DNA of 64,000 nt, taken from positions 772,548 to 836,547 of the forward strand of contig VXYS01000004.1 of NCBI GenBank assembly GCA_009845905.1. The letters are read 5' to 3'. The stretch is from Gammaproteobacteria bacterium. GTDB taxonomy: Bacteria > Pseudomonadota > Gammaproteobacteria > Steroidobacterales > Foliamicaceae. Shown here one piece after another: positions 36,336 through 45,228 of the stretch. The notes beneath the pieces are model-generated. The model did not search any database, had not been told where the DNA came from, and was given only the letters and a program-made list of their open reading frames with translations. The translations under genes were made by a program, and so were the position numbers. The stretch's first letter is position 1. Every line of letters begins with the position of its first letter.

Positions 36336-37693
36336 ACCCCACGGTGGCCGAGCGGCTGGTGGCGTTTGCGCAGGAACATGCCCGAGACGGCGTCCCGGGT
36401 GACGTCCGCCACGAGGCGAAACGCCTGTTGCTGAATCAGCTCAAGGCTTCGGTGGGCGCGACCGATCACGAAGTGGTCCGCATACTCAACGACTGGGGCG
36501 GCGCAACCGGCGGCTACGGAAAAGCGCAGGCGCTGTGGCTGGGGACCCGCCTCGAACCGGCCCGCGCGGCGATGGTGAACGGCGCCCTGTTCGAGGTGCT
36601 GGATTTTCACGACACCTACATTCCCTGCTACATGCACGCCACGTCCGCGGTCCTGCCCGCGGCGCTGGCGGCCGCCCAGTCCGGCGGCAACAGCGGCCGT
36701 GAGATGGTGGACGCGCTGGCGCTGGGCATCGAAGTGGAACTGGCCTGCGCCCGCATGCTGATGCCCACAGGCTACTACCGCGGCTTCGTGCCGGCGGGAC
36801 TGACGGGCGGAGTGGGCGCGGCCGCCGCCTGCTCCCTGCTGGCGGGACTGGACGGCGAGCGCATGCGCAACGCGCTGGCCATCGCCATGTGCACGGCGTT
36901 CGGCACCTACGAGTCGGTGGGGAGCATGACGCTGTCCTACATCACCGGCGCCACGGCCATGTCGGGTCTGACCGCGGCCGAACTGGCCGGACGCGGCATG
37001 GACGCCCCCGCGACCGCCTTCGAGGGCGACAAGGGAATGCGTGAGTCGTACTCGGACGAACCGGCGGAGAAGATCGGGGAAATCCTGGACTCGCTCGGAA
37101 AACCCTGGTGCATCCACGGCCAGAGCTACAAGTCGGTGCCCACCGAAACCATCACCCACGCCCCCATCGAATGCGCGCTTGCGTTGCTGCCGAGGACGAA
37201 AGGCCGGGAAGTCGCCAGGGTGCGCATCCTGGTCGAGCCCATCGTCGTGGACATCTGCGACGAACGCATGGAGCGCTTCGGCGATCCGCACAGCGAACTC
37301 ACGGCGCGCTTCGACCTCTGTTTCTGCGTCGCGGCGGCCTGGCGGCGAGGCCGCTTCACGCTGGACGAGATGCGCGAGGCCGCCTACACCGATCCCGATA
37401 TCCTGGCGCTGCGCTCGCGAGTGGAACTCGTGCGCGACGAGACCCGCGAGAGTTTCGACGGCTGCTCGATGGAAGTCGAGTTCACCGACGGAACGACCGA
37501 GTCAACCTCGGTGGATGCGTTCCTCGGCAGCCCAAGCCGGCGGATGAGCGACGAGGAACTGGCCGCGATCTTTCGCGCCGCGGCCGACCGCGTATTGCCC
37601 GCGGGCCGGGCCGATGAAATCCTGGCCGCGGTGTGGGACCTGGAATCCGCCCCCGGCACCGATGGCATGATGGCGCTTTGCCGACTGACCTGA
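36332..37693 (+). CDS. MmgE/PrpD family protein
   Basis: A 453-residue protein of the family that contains 2-methylcitrate dehydratase (PrpD), iminodisuccinate epimerase and related lyases. Motifs: KRLLLNQLKASVGATDHE, FEVLDFHDTYIPCYMHATSAVLPAALA with conserved Asp/His, and AYTDPDILALRSRVELVRDE near the end. The start is the GTG overlapping the previous TGA, with GGAGAGG upstream. Without prpBC nearby a methylcitrate role is unlikely; a dehydratase or isomerase of the local catabolic route is inferred. Confidence 0.88.
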   Translation: MNPTVAERLVAFAQEHARDGVPGDVRHEAKRLLLNQLKASVGATDHEVVRILNDWGGATGGYGKAQALWLGTRLEPARAAMVNGALFEVLDFHDTYIPCYMHATSAVLPAALAAAQSGGNSGREMVDALALGIEVELACARMLMPTGYYRGFVPAGLTGGVGAAAACSLLAGLDGERMRNALAIAMCTAFGTYESVGSMTLSYITGATAMSGLTAAELAGRGMDAPATAFEGDKGMRESYSDEPAEKIGEILDSLGKPWCIHGQSYKSVPTETITHAPIECALALLPRTKGREVARVRILVEPIVVDICDERMERFGDPHSELTARFDLCFCVAAAWRRGRFTLDEMREAAYTDPDILALRSRVELVRDETRESFDGCSMEVEFTDGTTESTSVDAFLGSPSRRMSDEELAAIFRAAADRVLPAGRADEILAAVWDLESAPGTDGMMALCRLT

Positions 37694-37703
37694 ACCGCTC
37701 GCC

Positions 37704-38543
37704 ATGACGACCCTTTCACTTTCCCACGGAGAGACCATCTGGTACCGGCGCGTCGGTGGCGGCGTTCCGGTGCTTCACATCCACGGATCGGCGTTCGGCC
37801 ACCGCAATTTCGAGCGCCTGACGCCATTCGTCTCGGCCGACTTCGAGGTCATCGATTTCGACCTGCCCGGTTACGGGAAGAGCACCGGCGAGCCCAGGGA
37901 AGGCGGACTGGAAGGCATTGCCGAACAGGTCCGTGATTTCATCGACGCGCTGGAACTTGCGCCGGTGCACGTACACGGCACGTCGTTCGGCGCCATGGTG
38001 GCCCTGGTCCTGGCCGCGAACCATCCGCGCTCGGTCGACCGGCTGGTGCTGAGCTGCTTTGTGGCCCGCTACGACAATGCGGCCCGCGTGATGCGCTCCA
38101 CCTGGCGAAGGGCCGCGCGCGACAGCGGCATGGCGGCCGTTTCCGACCTGACCGCCGTGGCCGGCTTCGGAAGGGCGTTCTACGAGCGGGAGGAGTGCGA
38201 AGCCCAGCTGGCCTCGATGCGCGAGGCGTTCAGCCGGACCGACCCCGAGGCCTTTGTGCGCGGCACGAAAATGCTGGAGGAGGTGGATCTGAGTCCCTGG
38301 GCCCGCAGGGTCCGCGCGCCCACGCTCCTGATCGCGGGGGAAGAGGACAACATGACGCCCTTCACCCCGGCCGACAGCGGAATCGGCTTCTCCAGGATCC
38401 GGCACATGATTCCCGGCTGCGAACTCGTCACGGTGCCCGACAGCGGCCACTACCTCGTGATCGAACAACCGGAAGCCACGGCGGCCCTGGTCAGGAAATT
38501 CCTTCAGGCCGCCCCTGCGTTCACGTCGGCCGGTCGCCCTTGA
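37704..38543 (+). CDS. alpha/beta hydrolase
   Basis: A 279-residue hydrolase. The triad is readable: Ser in VHVHGTSFGAMVAL (GxSxG), Asp in LLIAGEEDNMTPF and His in VPDSGHYLVIEQP. The oxyanion region VLHIHGSAFGHRN follows the strand after the N-terminus. The C-C bond hydrolase (MhpC) and dienelactone hydrolase branches look like this; ester cleavage is equally possible. It begins ten bases after MmgE/PrpD and overlaps the convergent TauD gene by 23 bases. Confidence 0.9.
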   Translation: MTTLSLSHGETIWYRRVGGGVPVLHIHGSAFGHRNFERLTPFVSADFEVIDFDLPGYGKSTGEPREGGLEGIAEQVRDFIDALELAPVHVHGTSFGAMVALVLAANHPRSVDRLVLSCFVARYDNAARVMRSTWRRAARDSGMAAVSDLTAVAGFGRAFYEREECEAQLASMREAFSRTDPEAFVRGTKMLEEVDLSPWARRVRAPTLLIAGEEDNMTPFTPADSGIGFSRIRHMIPGCELVTVPDSGHYLVIEQPEATAALVRKFLQAAPAFTSAGRP

Positions 38544-39390
38544 TCGTGACGCGCCGCCCCTTGCGCCGTTCGGGCCGGTAGTCCCAGATCGCCCGGTGCA
38601 TCGCGCAGCGGTTGTCCCAGAATGCGACGTCGTTGCGCTCCCAGCGATACCTGATCTGAAAGTCGATGCCTTCGCAGTGATCGAAGAGAAATCCAAGCAG
38701 CGCTTCGCTCTCGGCCGCTTCGAGTTCGTTGATCCGGGTCGTGAACGTGCGGTTTACGTACAGCGCCTTTCGGCCGGTTTCCGGGTGCGTACGGACGACC
38801 GGGTGAGTCGCGCTTGGATATTCCTTGCCGGTGTCGTCCACGCCCCGATCGGAGTAGCGCTCGCGGTAAACGTGCTCGGATTCGTGCAGGGCGCTCAGTC
38901 CCTCGAGCATCCGCTTCATCGGCTCCGATAGAGCGTCATAGGCCGCGTACATATTGGCGAAAAGCGTGTCGCCGCCCACCGGCGGGAGGATGTGCAGTTG
39001 CAGGATCGTGCCGAGCGGCGGCACTTCGTCGCAGGACACGTCGGAGTGCCAGAATTCGCCGTTGGCGATCTTCGAGTCCCTGCTCACGTAGATTTCGAAG
39101 ATCTCGGGAAAGCCCGCCATCTGTGGGGCGGCGGGGTGCATGTGCAGCTCGCCGAACATCCTGCCGATTTCGATCTGGGTTCGCGGGGCAATCTCCGTCT
39201 GGTCCTTGAAGAACAGCACCTGGTGCGCGAGCAGGGCCGCGCGAACCCGCTCGTAGGTTGCGGGATCGAGGCCGTCCGCGAGATCGACGCCCCTGACTTC
39301 GGCGCCGAGCGCGGGCGCGTAGGGCCTGATGTCGAGTGCCGGGCCGGCGCCGTCACGGGTTGTTCGCGCATTGGAAAAGCGTTTCGGCAT
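38521..39390 (-). CDS. TauD/TfdA-family Fe(II)/2-oxoglutarate dioxygenase
   Basis: A 289-residue non-haem iron oxygenase. The facial triad is visible as His and Asp in GEFWHSDVSCDEVP and the distal His in CAMHRAIWDYRPE; the 2-oxoglutarate Arg follows in that last segment or RRVTIKGD. Relatives hydroxylate taurine, 2,4-D and other side-chain-bearing acids. The start MPKRFSNARTT is chosen because the longer frame enters the repeat at 39420. It converges with the hydrolase. Confidence 0.92.
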   Translation of the reverse strand: MPKRFSNARTTRDGAGPALDIRPYAPALGAEVRGVDLADGLDPATYERVRAALLAHQVLFFKDQTEIAPRTQIEIGRMFGELHMHPAAPQMAGFPEIFEIYVSRDSKIANGEFWHSDVSCDEVPPLGTILQLHILPPVGGDTLFANMYAAYDALSEPMKRMLEGLSALHESEHVYRERYSDRGVDDTGKEYPSATHPVVRTHPETGRKALYVNRTFTTRINELEAAESEALLGFLFDHCEGIDFQIRYRWERNDVAFWDNRCAMHRAIWDYRPERRKGRRVTIKGDRPT

Positions 39391-39419
39391 TCTCGATATG
39401 GTAGCCGCGCGTCTATCCC

Positions 39420-39517
39420 GCCCTGCAGGCGTCCCCTTCTTCCCGGAGACGCCATCCTGGCTCGATTCTCGCTGTCCCTGCTCCAACGCTCCTGGAAGAA
39501 GGGGACGCCTGCAGGGC
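39420..39517. repeat. 98-base stem-loop with 24-bp perfect arms (family A, copy 3)
   Basis: Arms 39420-39443 and 39494-39517 are exact reverse complements (GCCCTGCAGGCGTCCCCTTC plus TTCC). The core 39444-39493, read on the minus strand, is almost identical to the core at 21840-21889. It sits in the divergent region between the TauD gene and the Tat-exported TPP enzyme gene, so it could influence either leader. Confidence 0.88.
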
Positions 39518-39586
39518 TACGGCAGTGCCAACCGTAGCCGCGGGCCGTATCATGGAATTCCTTCAGCGTGATGCCGGGGAGGACAC

Positions 39587-41578
39587 GTGAAGCCCGACAA
39601 GCAGCCGCATTCAGCCCCATCAGACCGGGAGGAACCGGCGCCCGTCAACCGCAGGGAATTCGTTTCGTCGGCAGTGGCGGCCGGACTGGCCGCGGCGGGA
39701 GCCGGGGCCGCCGGCACGGCGTCGGCACGACAGGCGACCGGCGATGCGCAGCCGCCCGGCGCACTGCCGCCCACGGCCGCCCAGGAGGCGATGGAATCGG
39801 AAATACCGGACGGCTACAGCGCCGGACAGGCGCGCGAGTATTTCGTCAGCAATCCGGGTTCCGATTTCATGCTGGATGTCATCCGGCGGCTAGGCCTGGA
39901 ATACATCGCCACCAATCCGGGTTCCAGCTTCCGCGGACTGCAGGAATCCATCGTCAATTACGGCGGCAACCAGTCGCCCGAACTGCTGACCTGCGTGCAC
40001 GAGGAACAGGCGGCGGCCATGGCCCATGGCTACTACAAGGTCGGCGGAAAGCCCATGGGCGTGCTCTGCCACGGCACCGTGGGACTGCAGCACGCTTCCA
40101 TGGCGGTCTACAACGCCTGGTGCGACCGGGCGCCGATGATGCTGCTCGCGGGCAACCACCTGGAGGCGACGGAGCGGCGGGCGGGCGTGGAGTGGTCGCA
40201 TTCCGCGCAGGACTGCGTTCGGGTCATACGGGACTACATCAAGTGGGACGACATGCCGCTTTCCCTGCAGCACTACGCCGAATCCATGGCCCGCGGCCTG
40301 AAGATCGCGATGACGCCGCCGGCGGGGCCCGTGGCAGTGGTGCTGGACGGGCATCTGCAGGAGGCCGAGGCAGGCGATCGGGACCTCGGTCCAATCGCCG
40401 TTCCCCTTAACCGGCCGCCCACCGGCGACGAGGCCGCGGTCGCCGAGGCGGCACGCTGGCTGCTGGAAGCGGAATCGCCGGTGATCGTGGCGGACCTGAT
40501 GGCCCGTGACCAGGAGGGCGTGGAGCGGCTCGTCGCGCTGGCCGAAGCCCTGCAGGCTCCGGTGATCAACCAGTTCGGGCGCATGAATTTCCCCAACACG
40601 CACCATCTCTCGCAGGGAGCGGTTGCGGTGGCCCAGGCCGACGTCGTGCTCGGGCTGGAGCTCTTCGACGTCTGGGGCGTGATCAATACCGTGCGCGACC
40701 GGGTCCACCGGGACAGCGTGCGCAAGGCGCGGCCGGACGCCCGCGTGATCAGCATCGGGTCCGGCGAGCTGTTCACGAAGTCCAACTACCAGAGTTTCCA
40801 GCGTTTCTATCCGTCGGACCTTTCCATCGCCGGGGACGCGCAGGCCACGTTGCCGCTGCTGACCGAGGCCGTGCTCTCGGGGATGACGCCTGCGCGGCGC
40901 GCAAGCAACGAGGCGAGGGAAGCCCGCTGGCGGGAGACCCATTCGCTCGCCCGCGGCCAGGCCCTGGACGACGCGCGCTACGGCTGGAACGCGATTCCGG
41001 TAAGCACCGCCCGCCTCTACGCCGAACTGTGGCAGGTGGTCAAGGACCGGGACTGGGCGCTGGTCTCGGACGACGGCGCACAGAGCCGCTGGGCCCGGCG
41101 GCTGTGGCCCATCGAAAGGCACTACCAGTACATCGGCCGTTCGGGCGGCGCCGGTCTCGGCTACGGCGCTCCGGCGGCGGTCGGCGCGGCGCTGGCCCAC
41201 CGCCCCGAAGGCCGGTTCGCGGTCAACGTGCAGAAGGACGGCGACATGATGTACACGCCGGGCGCGTTCTGGACCGCCGCCCATCACGGCATTCCGCTGC
41301 TGACGGTGACCCACAACAACCAGGGCTATCACCAGGAATACATGCACCTGCAGCGCATGGCGGCGCGGCGTCAGCGCGGAATCGAAAGCAGTTGGCGGGT
41401 GGGAAACGAATTGCGCAATCCCGACATCGACCTGGCCGGCATTGCCCGCGCCACGGGCGTGTGGGCCGAAGGGCCGATTCTGGATCCGGCCGATCTGGGC
41501 CCGGCTTTGGCCCGCGCCGCGGAGGTCGTCGACAGCGGAGAGCCGGCGTTCGTGGACGTTCGCTGTCAGCCGAGATGA
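39587..41578 (+). CDS. Tat-exported thiamine-diphosphate-dependent enzyme
   Basis: A 663-residue enzyme of the acetolactate synthase / benzoylformate decarboxylase type. The N-terminus has a twin-arginine signal (VNRREFVSSAVAAGLAAAGAGAAGTASA), so it should fold with cofactor and cross the membrane by Tat. The Pyr domain contains CVHEEQAAAMAHGYYKVGG with the activating Glu, and the PP domain contains KDGDMMYTPGAFW and THNNQGYHQEYMHL, the TPP-Mg motif with Lys in place of the first Gly of GDG. GGGGAGG precedes the GTG start. The cytochrome c gene overlaps its stop. It is likely a periplasmic 2-oxo-acid decarboxylase or dehydrogenase; the substrate is unknown. Confidence 0.88.
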   Translation: MKPDKQPHSAPSDREEPAPVNRREFVSSAVAAGLAAAGAGAAGTASARQATGDAQPPGALPPTAAQEAMESEIPDGYSAGQAREYFVSNPGSDFMLDVIRRLGLEYIATNPGSSFRGLQESIVNYGGNQSPELLTCVHEEQAAAMAHGYYKVGGKPMGVLCHGTVGLQHASMAVYNAWCDRAPMMLLAGNHLEATERRAGVEWSHSAQDCVRVIRDYIKWDDMPLSLQHYAESMARGLKIAMTPPAGPVAVVLDGHLQEAEAGDRDLGPIAVPLNRPPTGDEAAVAEAARWLLEAESPVIVADLMARDQEGVERLVALAEALQAPVINQFGRMNFPNTHHLSQGAVAVAQADVVLGLELFDVWGVINTVRDRVHRDSVRKARPDARVISIGSGELFTKSNYQSFQRFYPSDLSIAGDAQATLPLLTEAVLSGMTPARRASNEAREARWRETHSLARGQALDDARYGWNAIPVSTARLYAELWQVVKDRDWALVSDDGAQSRWARRLWPIERHYQYIGRSGGAGLGYGAPAAVGAALAHRPEGRFAVNVQKDGDMMYTPGAFWTAAHHGIPLLTVTHNNQGYHQEYMHLQRMAARRQRGIESSWRVGNELRNPDIDLAGIARATGVWAEGPILDPADLGPALARAAEVVDSGEPAFVDVRCQPR

Positions 41579-41949
41579 GCGCGCGTTCGCGGATTCCCCG
41601 GCCGCGGGGCCTTGCCGTCCCGGTGCTGGTGCTGTGGACGCTGGGTTCCGCGCTTGCGTGGTCCGACGAGCCGGGCGGCGATGTCCAGCAAGGCCTTGCG
41701 CTGTATATCAGCCAGCAGTGCTGGCAGTGCCACGGCTATGAAGGACAGGGAGGCGTGGCCGGCGTCCGGCTCGCTCCGACACTTTTGCCCTTTGAAGCAT
41801 TCGCGCGGCTGGTCCGGTTCACGAACCTGATGCCGGCCTATTCGCCGAAGGTGCTCAGCGACGAGCAGCTCCGGCTGATCTATGCCTATGTGCGCTCCAT
41901 TCCGGAACCGCCGCCGCTGGAAGAGATTCCCGAACTGGACTTCGACTAG
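41575..41949 (+). CDS. exported monohaem cytochrome c
   Basis: A 124-residue class I cytochrome c. The signal segment is GLAVPVLVLWTLGSALAWS, the haem site QQCWQCHGYEGQGG, and the distal Met lies in FTNLMPAYSPKVLSDEQL, followed by LIYAYVRSIP, a normal c-type ending. The ATG overlaps the TPP enzyme's TGA, so the two are co-translated and probably exchange electrons in the periplasm. It overlaps the convergent monooxygenase gene by four bases. Confidence 0.92.
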   Translation: MSARSRIPRPRGLAVPVLVLWTLGSALAWSDEPGGDVQQGLALYISQQCWQCHGYEGQGGVAGVRLAPTLLPFEAFARLVRFTNLMPAYSPKVLSDEQLRLIYAYVRSIPEPPPLEEIPELDFD

Positions 41950-43106
41950 ATCGCGCAGTTCGTCGCGTCGAATCCGTAGACCCACTCGGTGCTGGCGGCG
42001 CGCTGCCGTTTCTTGTCGCCGGTCAGGCGCTGGTACAGGTTCGTCTGCGCCCTGGATTGCAGGATGACGCGCGCCGTGCGTTCGCTCCGCACCGCCTGGT
42101 AGCGGGAGAGCGCCACGTCGAGGTCGTCGAAGGCCTCGATGCAGCGCGCCAGGACCGCGGCGTCCTCGATCGCCATGGCCGAGCCCTGCGCCATGAAGGG
42201 CAGCATGGGATGGGCCGCGTCGCCCAGCAGCGCGATGCGCCCGTAAACCCATTGCTCCAGCGGGTCGCGGTCGAACAGGCCCCACTTGTAAAGCGCGTCC
42301 GCTGGGGTTGCCGACAGCAGGGACTGCACGTCCGGATGCCAGCCGGCGAATTCTCCCTGCACTTCTTCCAGCCGCGCGGGCCGGTTCCAGCCCTCCTCCG
42401 CCCATTCCTGCTGCGCGGCGATGGCCACGTAGTTGACAAGCGAACCTCCGCGCAGCACGTATTGCACGATGTGCCGGTCCTCGCCGATCCACACGACCGA
42501 CGCTTTGTCGGTTGCGCGTTCCGGCAAACCCAAGGCGGGCGCCAGCGCGCGCCACGCGACCTGCCCGCGGAACCGCGGCTGGGTATGTTCGACAAGCTGC
42601 GCCCGCATCGTCGAATGCACACCGTCGCACGCCACCAGCAGACTGCCCTCCGCCGAGGCGCCGTTGTCGAATCGCACAGTGGCGCCTGCGCCGTCCTGCG
42701 CGCAGCCCGTCGCCCGGTGTGCGGCGTAAAGGTCCGTGCCGCCCTGGTCCTTCACGGCGGCGAGCAGCGCGTCCAGCAGATCGCTGCGGTGGATGTGCAG
42801 CCAGGGAGCGCCGTAGGTCGATTCCATGCCGTGAGCCAATGGCGCGTCGCCCATCAGCGCCGCGTCGTCGAAACGCCGGTAGCGGGAAGCGGGCGGACGC
42901 ATGCCGGTTCGATCCAGGGCCGCGCCCAGACCGAGATGGCGCAGCACCCGCGTTGCGTTGGGCGTCAGCATGATGCCCGCGCCGATTTCTCCGAACGCCG
43001 GGGCCTGCTCGTAGAGCCGCACGGAATGCCCGGCGCGGGTCAGGGCCAGCGCGCACGTCAGGCCCCCGATCCCGCCGCCCACAATGAGGACGTGCCCGGC
43101 CTTCAT
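41946..43106 (-). CDS. FAD-dependent aromatic monooxygenase (salicylate / 3-hydroxybenzoate hydroxylase type)
   Basis: A 386-residue group A flavin monooxygenase. VLIVGGGIGGLTCALALTRAG is the FAD/ADP fold, LLVACDGVHSTMRAQL the DG motif, and ALLGDAAHPMLPFMAQGSAMAIEDA the GD motif. These enzymes hydroxylate phenolic rings using NAD(P)H. ATG 43106 is preferred; a GTG directly before it is possible. The hydrolase gene upstream is 16 bases away on the same strand. Confidence 0.92.
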   Translation of the reverse strand: MKAGHVLIVGGGIGGLTCALALTRAGHSVRLYEQAPAFGEIGAGIMLTPNATRVLRHLGLGAALDRTGMRPPASRYRRFDDAALMGDAPLAHGMESTYGAPWLHIHRSDLLDALLAAVKDQGGTDLYAAHRATGCAQDGAGATVRFDNGASAEGSLLVACDGVHSTMRAQLVEHTQPRFRGQVAWRALAPALGLPERATDKASVVWIGEDRHIVQYVLRGGSLVNYVAIAAQQEWAEEGWNRPARLEEVQGEFAGWHPDVQSLLSATPADALYKWGLFDRDPLEQWVYGRIALLGDAAHPMLPFMAQGSAMAIEDAAVLARCIEAFDDLDVALSRYQAVRSERTARVILQSRAQTNLYQRLTGDKKRQRAASTEWVYGFDATNCAI

Positions 43107-43122
43107 CACGCCCGGGCCGCGC

Positions 43123-43971
43123 CTAGCCCTTCAGCAGGAAGCCGGCGATCGCCTCGTGGATCCTGTGCCGGGCCGGCTGCAGATGCGCGTAGTCCCCGCC
43201 GCCCGGCACCAGGACCAGGGCCTTGTCCTCGGCCGGCAGCCTCTCGAAGTACTCGGCCCGCTGTATTCCGCCGTGCATGTACGCGGCCTTGCCCGCGCCG
43301 CTGCCGTAGATCATCAACACAGGACAGGCCAGCGCCTCCGGGTCGGCCGCGATGCTGCCGCGCGCGTTCTCGCGCCGGATGCCGTTGGGCGAACGCGGCT
43401 CGTGCTCGACCGCGTAATCCGCCAGCGCGCGTCGCATGTCTTCCGACCCGTACTGCGCTTCACGTTCGAAGAAGTAGTCCCAGCCCCCGCGCCACCAGGG
43501 CTCTTCCGGCTCGAACGGAATCAGGTTGCCGCCGCCCAGCGCAGGATCGAGCAGGACCATGCGGGCGACGCGGCCGGGGTTCTGCTCGCCGTAGCGGGCC
43601 ACGATGCGCCCGCCCCAGGACCAGCCCAGCAGGTGCGGCCGCGGGTGGCCCTCGGCCGCCAGCCAGTCCATGACGCTGGCCAGGTCCTCGATCGCCGCGT
43701 CGGTATCAACGGTCAGCGGATCATCGGGAGCGTCGGACTGCCCGTATCCGCGCAGCGCAAAGGTCACGGCGCCCAGGCTGCGAGCGGCCAGCGCGTCCAT
43801 CAGCGAATAGTCCTCGCCGCCCGGAAAACTGAAATCGAAGCCGGCCTGTCCGGTCAGGTTCGCCCCCTGCACCAGCACCACCACGTTGGAGGGCCGCTTA
43901 TCGAGGCCTGTGCTTCTCGCCGACAGCTTCCCCACCGGCCCGGGAATGAAGAAATCGGTGCGCCGCGCCAT
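43123..43971 (-). CDS. alpha/beta hydrolase
   Basis: A 282-residue hydrolase with nucleophile motif LLGWSWGGRIVARYG, final His probably in VPGGGDYAHLQPARH, and oxyanion strand VVVLVQGANLTGQAG. An acid residue is expected near LMIYGSGAGKAAYM but is not clear. The family cannot be narrowed. It is the first gene of a two-gene unit with the FAD monooxygenase, which suggests ester or lactone hydrolysis in the same aromatic route. Confidence 0.85.
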   Translation of the reverse strand: MARRTDFFIPGPVGKLSARSTGLDKRPSNVVVLVQGANLTGQAGFDFSFPGGEDYSLMDALAARSLGAVTFALRGYGQSDAPDDPLTVDTDAAIEDLASVMDWLAAEGHPRPHLLGWSWGGRIVARYGEQNPGRVARMVLLDPALGGGNLIPFEPEEPWWRGGWDYFFEREAQYGSEDMRRALADYAVEHEPRSPNGIRRENARGSIAADPEALACPVLMIYGSGAGKAAYMHGGIQRAEYFERLPAEDKALVLVPGGGDYAHLQPARHRIHEAIAGFLLKG

Positions 43972-44044
43972 CGCCGCTCCTGCGAAGCTGATCGCGCGAG
44001 ATGATACATTCGCAGTCCTTGATCGCTTCCCGGGGGAGAGTTAC

Positions 44045-45115
44045 ATGAATAGACGCGATGTGCTGCAGGCATCCGCAATGGCGGTCTCCGCCGGCATTCT
44101 CGCGGGCACGTCGTCCAGCGGGCGGGCGGCCCAGGCGAAGCCGCAAGTCCAGCAGGGTTCCCTTCTGACGCCGCTGGACGAATCGAACCCGCTGGAGGCA
44201 AAGATCGTCGTATTCACGACGGTTTCGCCGGACGTGGACGCCAGCATCCGCTTCTACACAGAAGTGATCGAAATGGAACTCGCCGACGAGGGCACGCTGC
44301 CGGCCGACGTCACGACGGCGCCCGGCGCCGGACAGGCCGGCAGGCGCTACGCGGTCCTGCAAATGCCCGAACCCTCGATCAGCGCGCAGGTCCGGGTGCT
44401 CGAAGCGCCGCAGGGGGCTGCGGCCAACCGTCCGCGGCCCGATTCCGGCCCCTGGGACCCCGGCCTGCTCGTCATGGAGGGCGTAACCCGCGATCCGGCC
44501 GAGTCCTACCATCGCCTTGCGTCGGCGAACACGCCGGTAATCTCTCCGCCGCGCTACTACTTTTTCCGCAACTCGACCTGGGGCCGCGACGTGGACGTGA
44601 TGAGCTACGCGGCTTTCGGTCCGGGTGGAGAACAGATGTTCATTACCGCCGACGTGCGCGGCGACCGGGCCGAGTGGACGCTGCCGAAACTGCATTCCGG
44701 GTTCGCCAATGCGGCGATCACCAGCCTCGACCAGCGCCCGGTGGACGCGTTTTACGAGCAGGCGCTCGGGCTCAGGCGCACCTCCCAGATGGAGTGCTTC
44801 CAGCGCAACACCAACGAGCTGATCGGGGCGCCGCACGACAGCTATTTCCTCTGGGGCAACGTGGGCGCCGGAGTCAGCATCGAAGTCTGGGAGTTCAAGG
44901 CGGCCTCCGGAACGCTTTACCCCACTTCGCTGGACCGGACCGGCCTTGCGATGATGACGATGCGCGTCAGCGACCCGTCCCGGATCCGCGAAATGTGCGA
45001 AGCGAACGGCATCGAGCCCGTGGGCGAAGGCGCGCTGCCGATCCCCGGCAACCCCGAACCCGAAGGTTTCACGCTGCGCGGCGCCGTCGGCGAACTGATC
45101 GAAGTCATTGCCTGA
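44045..45115 (+). CDS. Tat-exported protein with two VOC (glyoxalase-like) domains
   Basis: A 356-residue protein. The start has GGGGGAG ten bases upstream and opens a twin-arginine signal (MNRRDVLQASAMAVSAGILAG). Two vicinal-oxygen-chelate modules follow: FTTVSPDVDASIRFYTEVIEMEL in the first half and ITSLDQRPVDAFYEQALGLRR in the second, ending VGELIEVIA with a possible metal Glu. VOC proteins are mostly cytosolic dioxygenases or lyases, so export is unusual. It is divergent from the hydrolase unit and 24 bases before an MFS carrier. Confidence 0.82.
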   Translation: MNRRDVLQASAMAVSAGILAGTSSSGRAAQAKPQVQQGSLLTPLDESNPLEAKIVVFTTVSPDVDASIRFYTEVIEMELADEGTLPADVTTAPGAGQAGRRYAVLQMPEPSISAQVRVLEAPQGAAANRPRPDSGPWDPGLLVMEGVTRDPAESYHRLASANTPVISPPRYYFFRNSTWGRDVDVMSYAAFGPGGEQMFITADVRGDRAEWTLPKLHSGFANAAITSLDQRPVDAFYEQALGLRRTSQMECFQRNTNELIGAPHDSYFLWGNVGAGVSIEVWEFKAASGTLYPTSLDRTGLAMMTMRVSDPSRIREMCEANGIEPVGEGALPIPGNPEPEGFTLRGAVGELIEVIA

Positions 45116-45127
45116 GCGTCCCACGCC

Positions 45128-45228
45128 GGGAGCGAGGGCATGACCCTCGCAGCGTCTCGCCTTCCCCGAGGGCGGGACGCCCTCGCCCCCAGGGACGCCC
45201 TCGCCCCCAGGGACGCCCTCGCTCCCGG
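45128..45228 (+). repeat. REP-like cluster with three 18-bp tandem units, overlapping MFS start
   Basis: GGGAGCGAGGGC...CCCTCGC opens the cluster, then CGAGGGC-GGGAC-GCCCTCG. From 45175 an 18-base unit (GGACGCCCTCGCCCCCAG) is present three times in tandem, the third with two changes. Six codons per unit keep the MFS frame open (DALAPR, DALAPR, DALAPG). Confidence 0.8.

Noticed and set aside
36332-37693. prpD of the methylcitrate cycle
   Set aside because: No prpB, prpC or acnD is nearby and the family covers several reactions, so no gene symbol is given.
45128-45228. Possible CRISPR array from short repeated units
   Set aside because: Units are contiguous 18-mers without spacers, there are no cas genes, and the units belong to the REP family.
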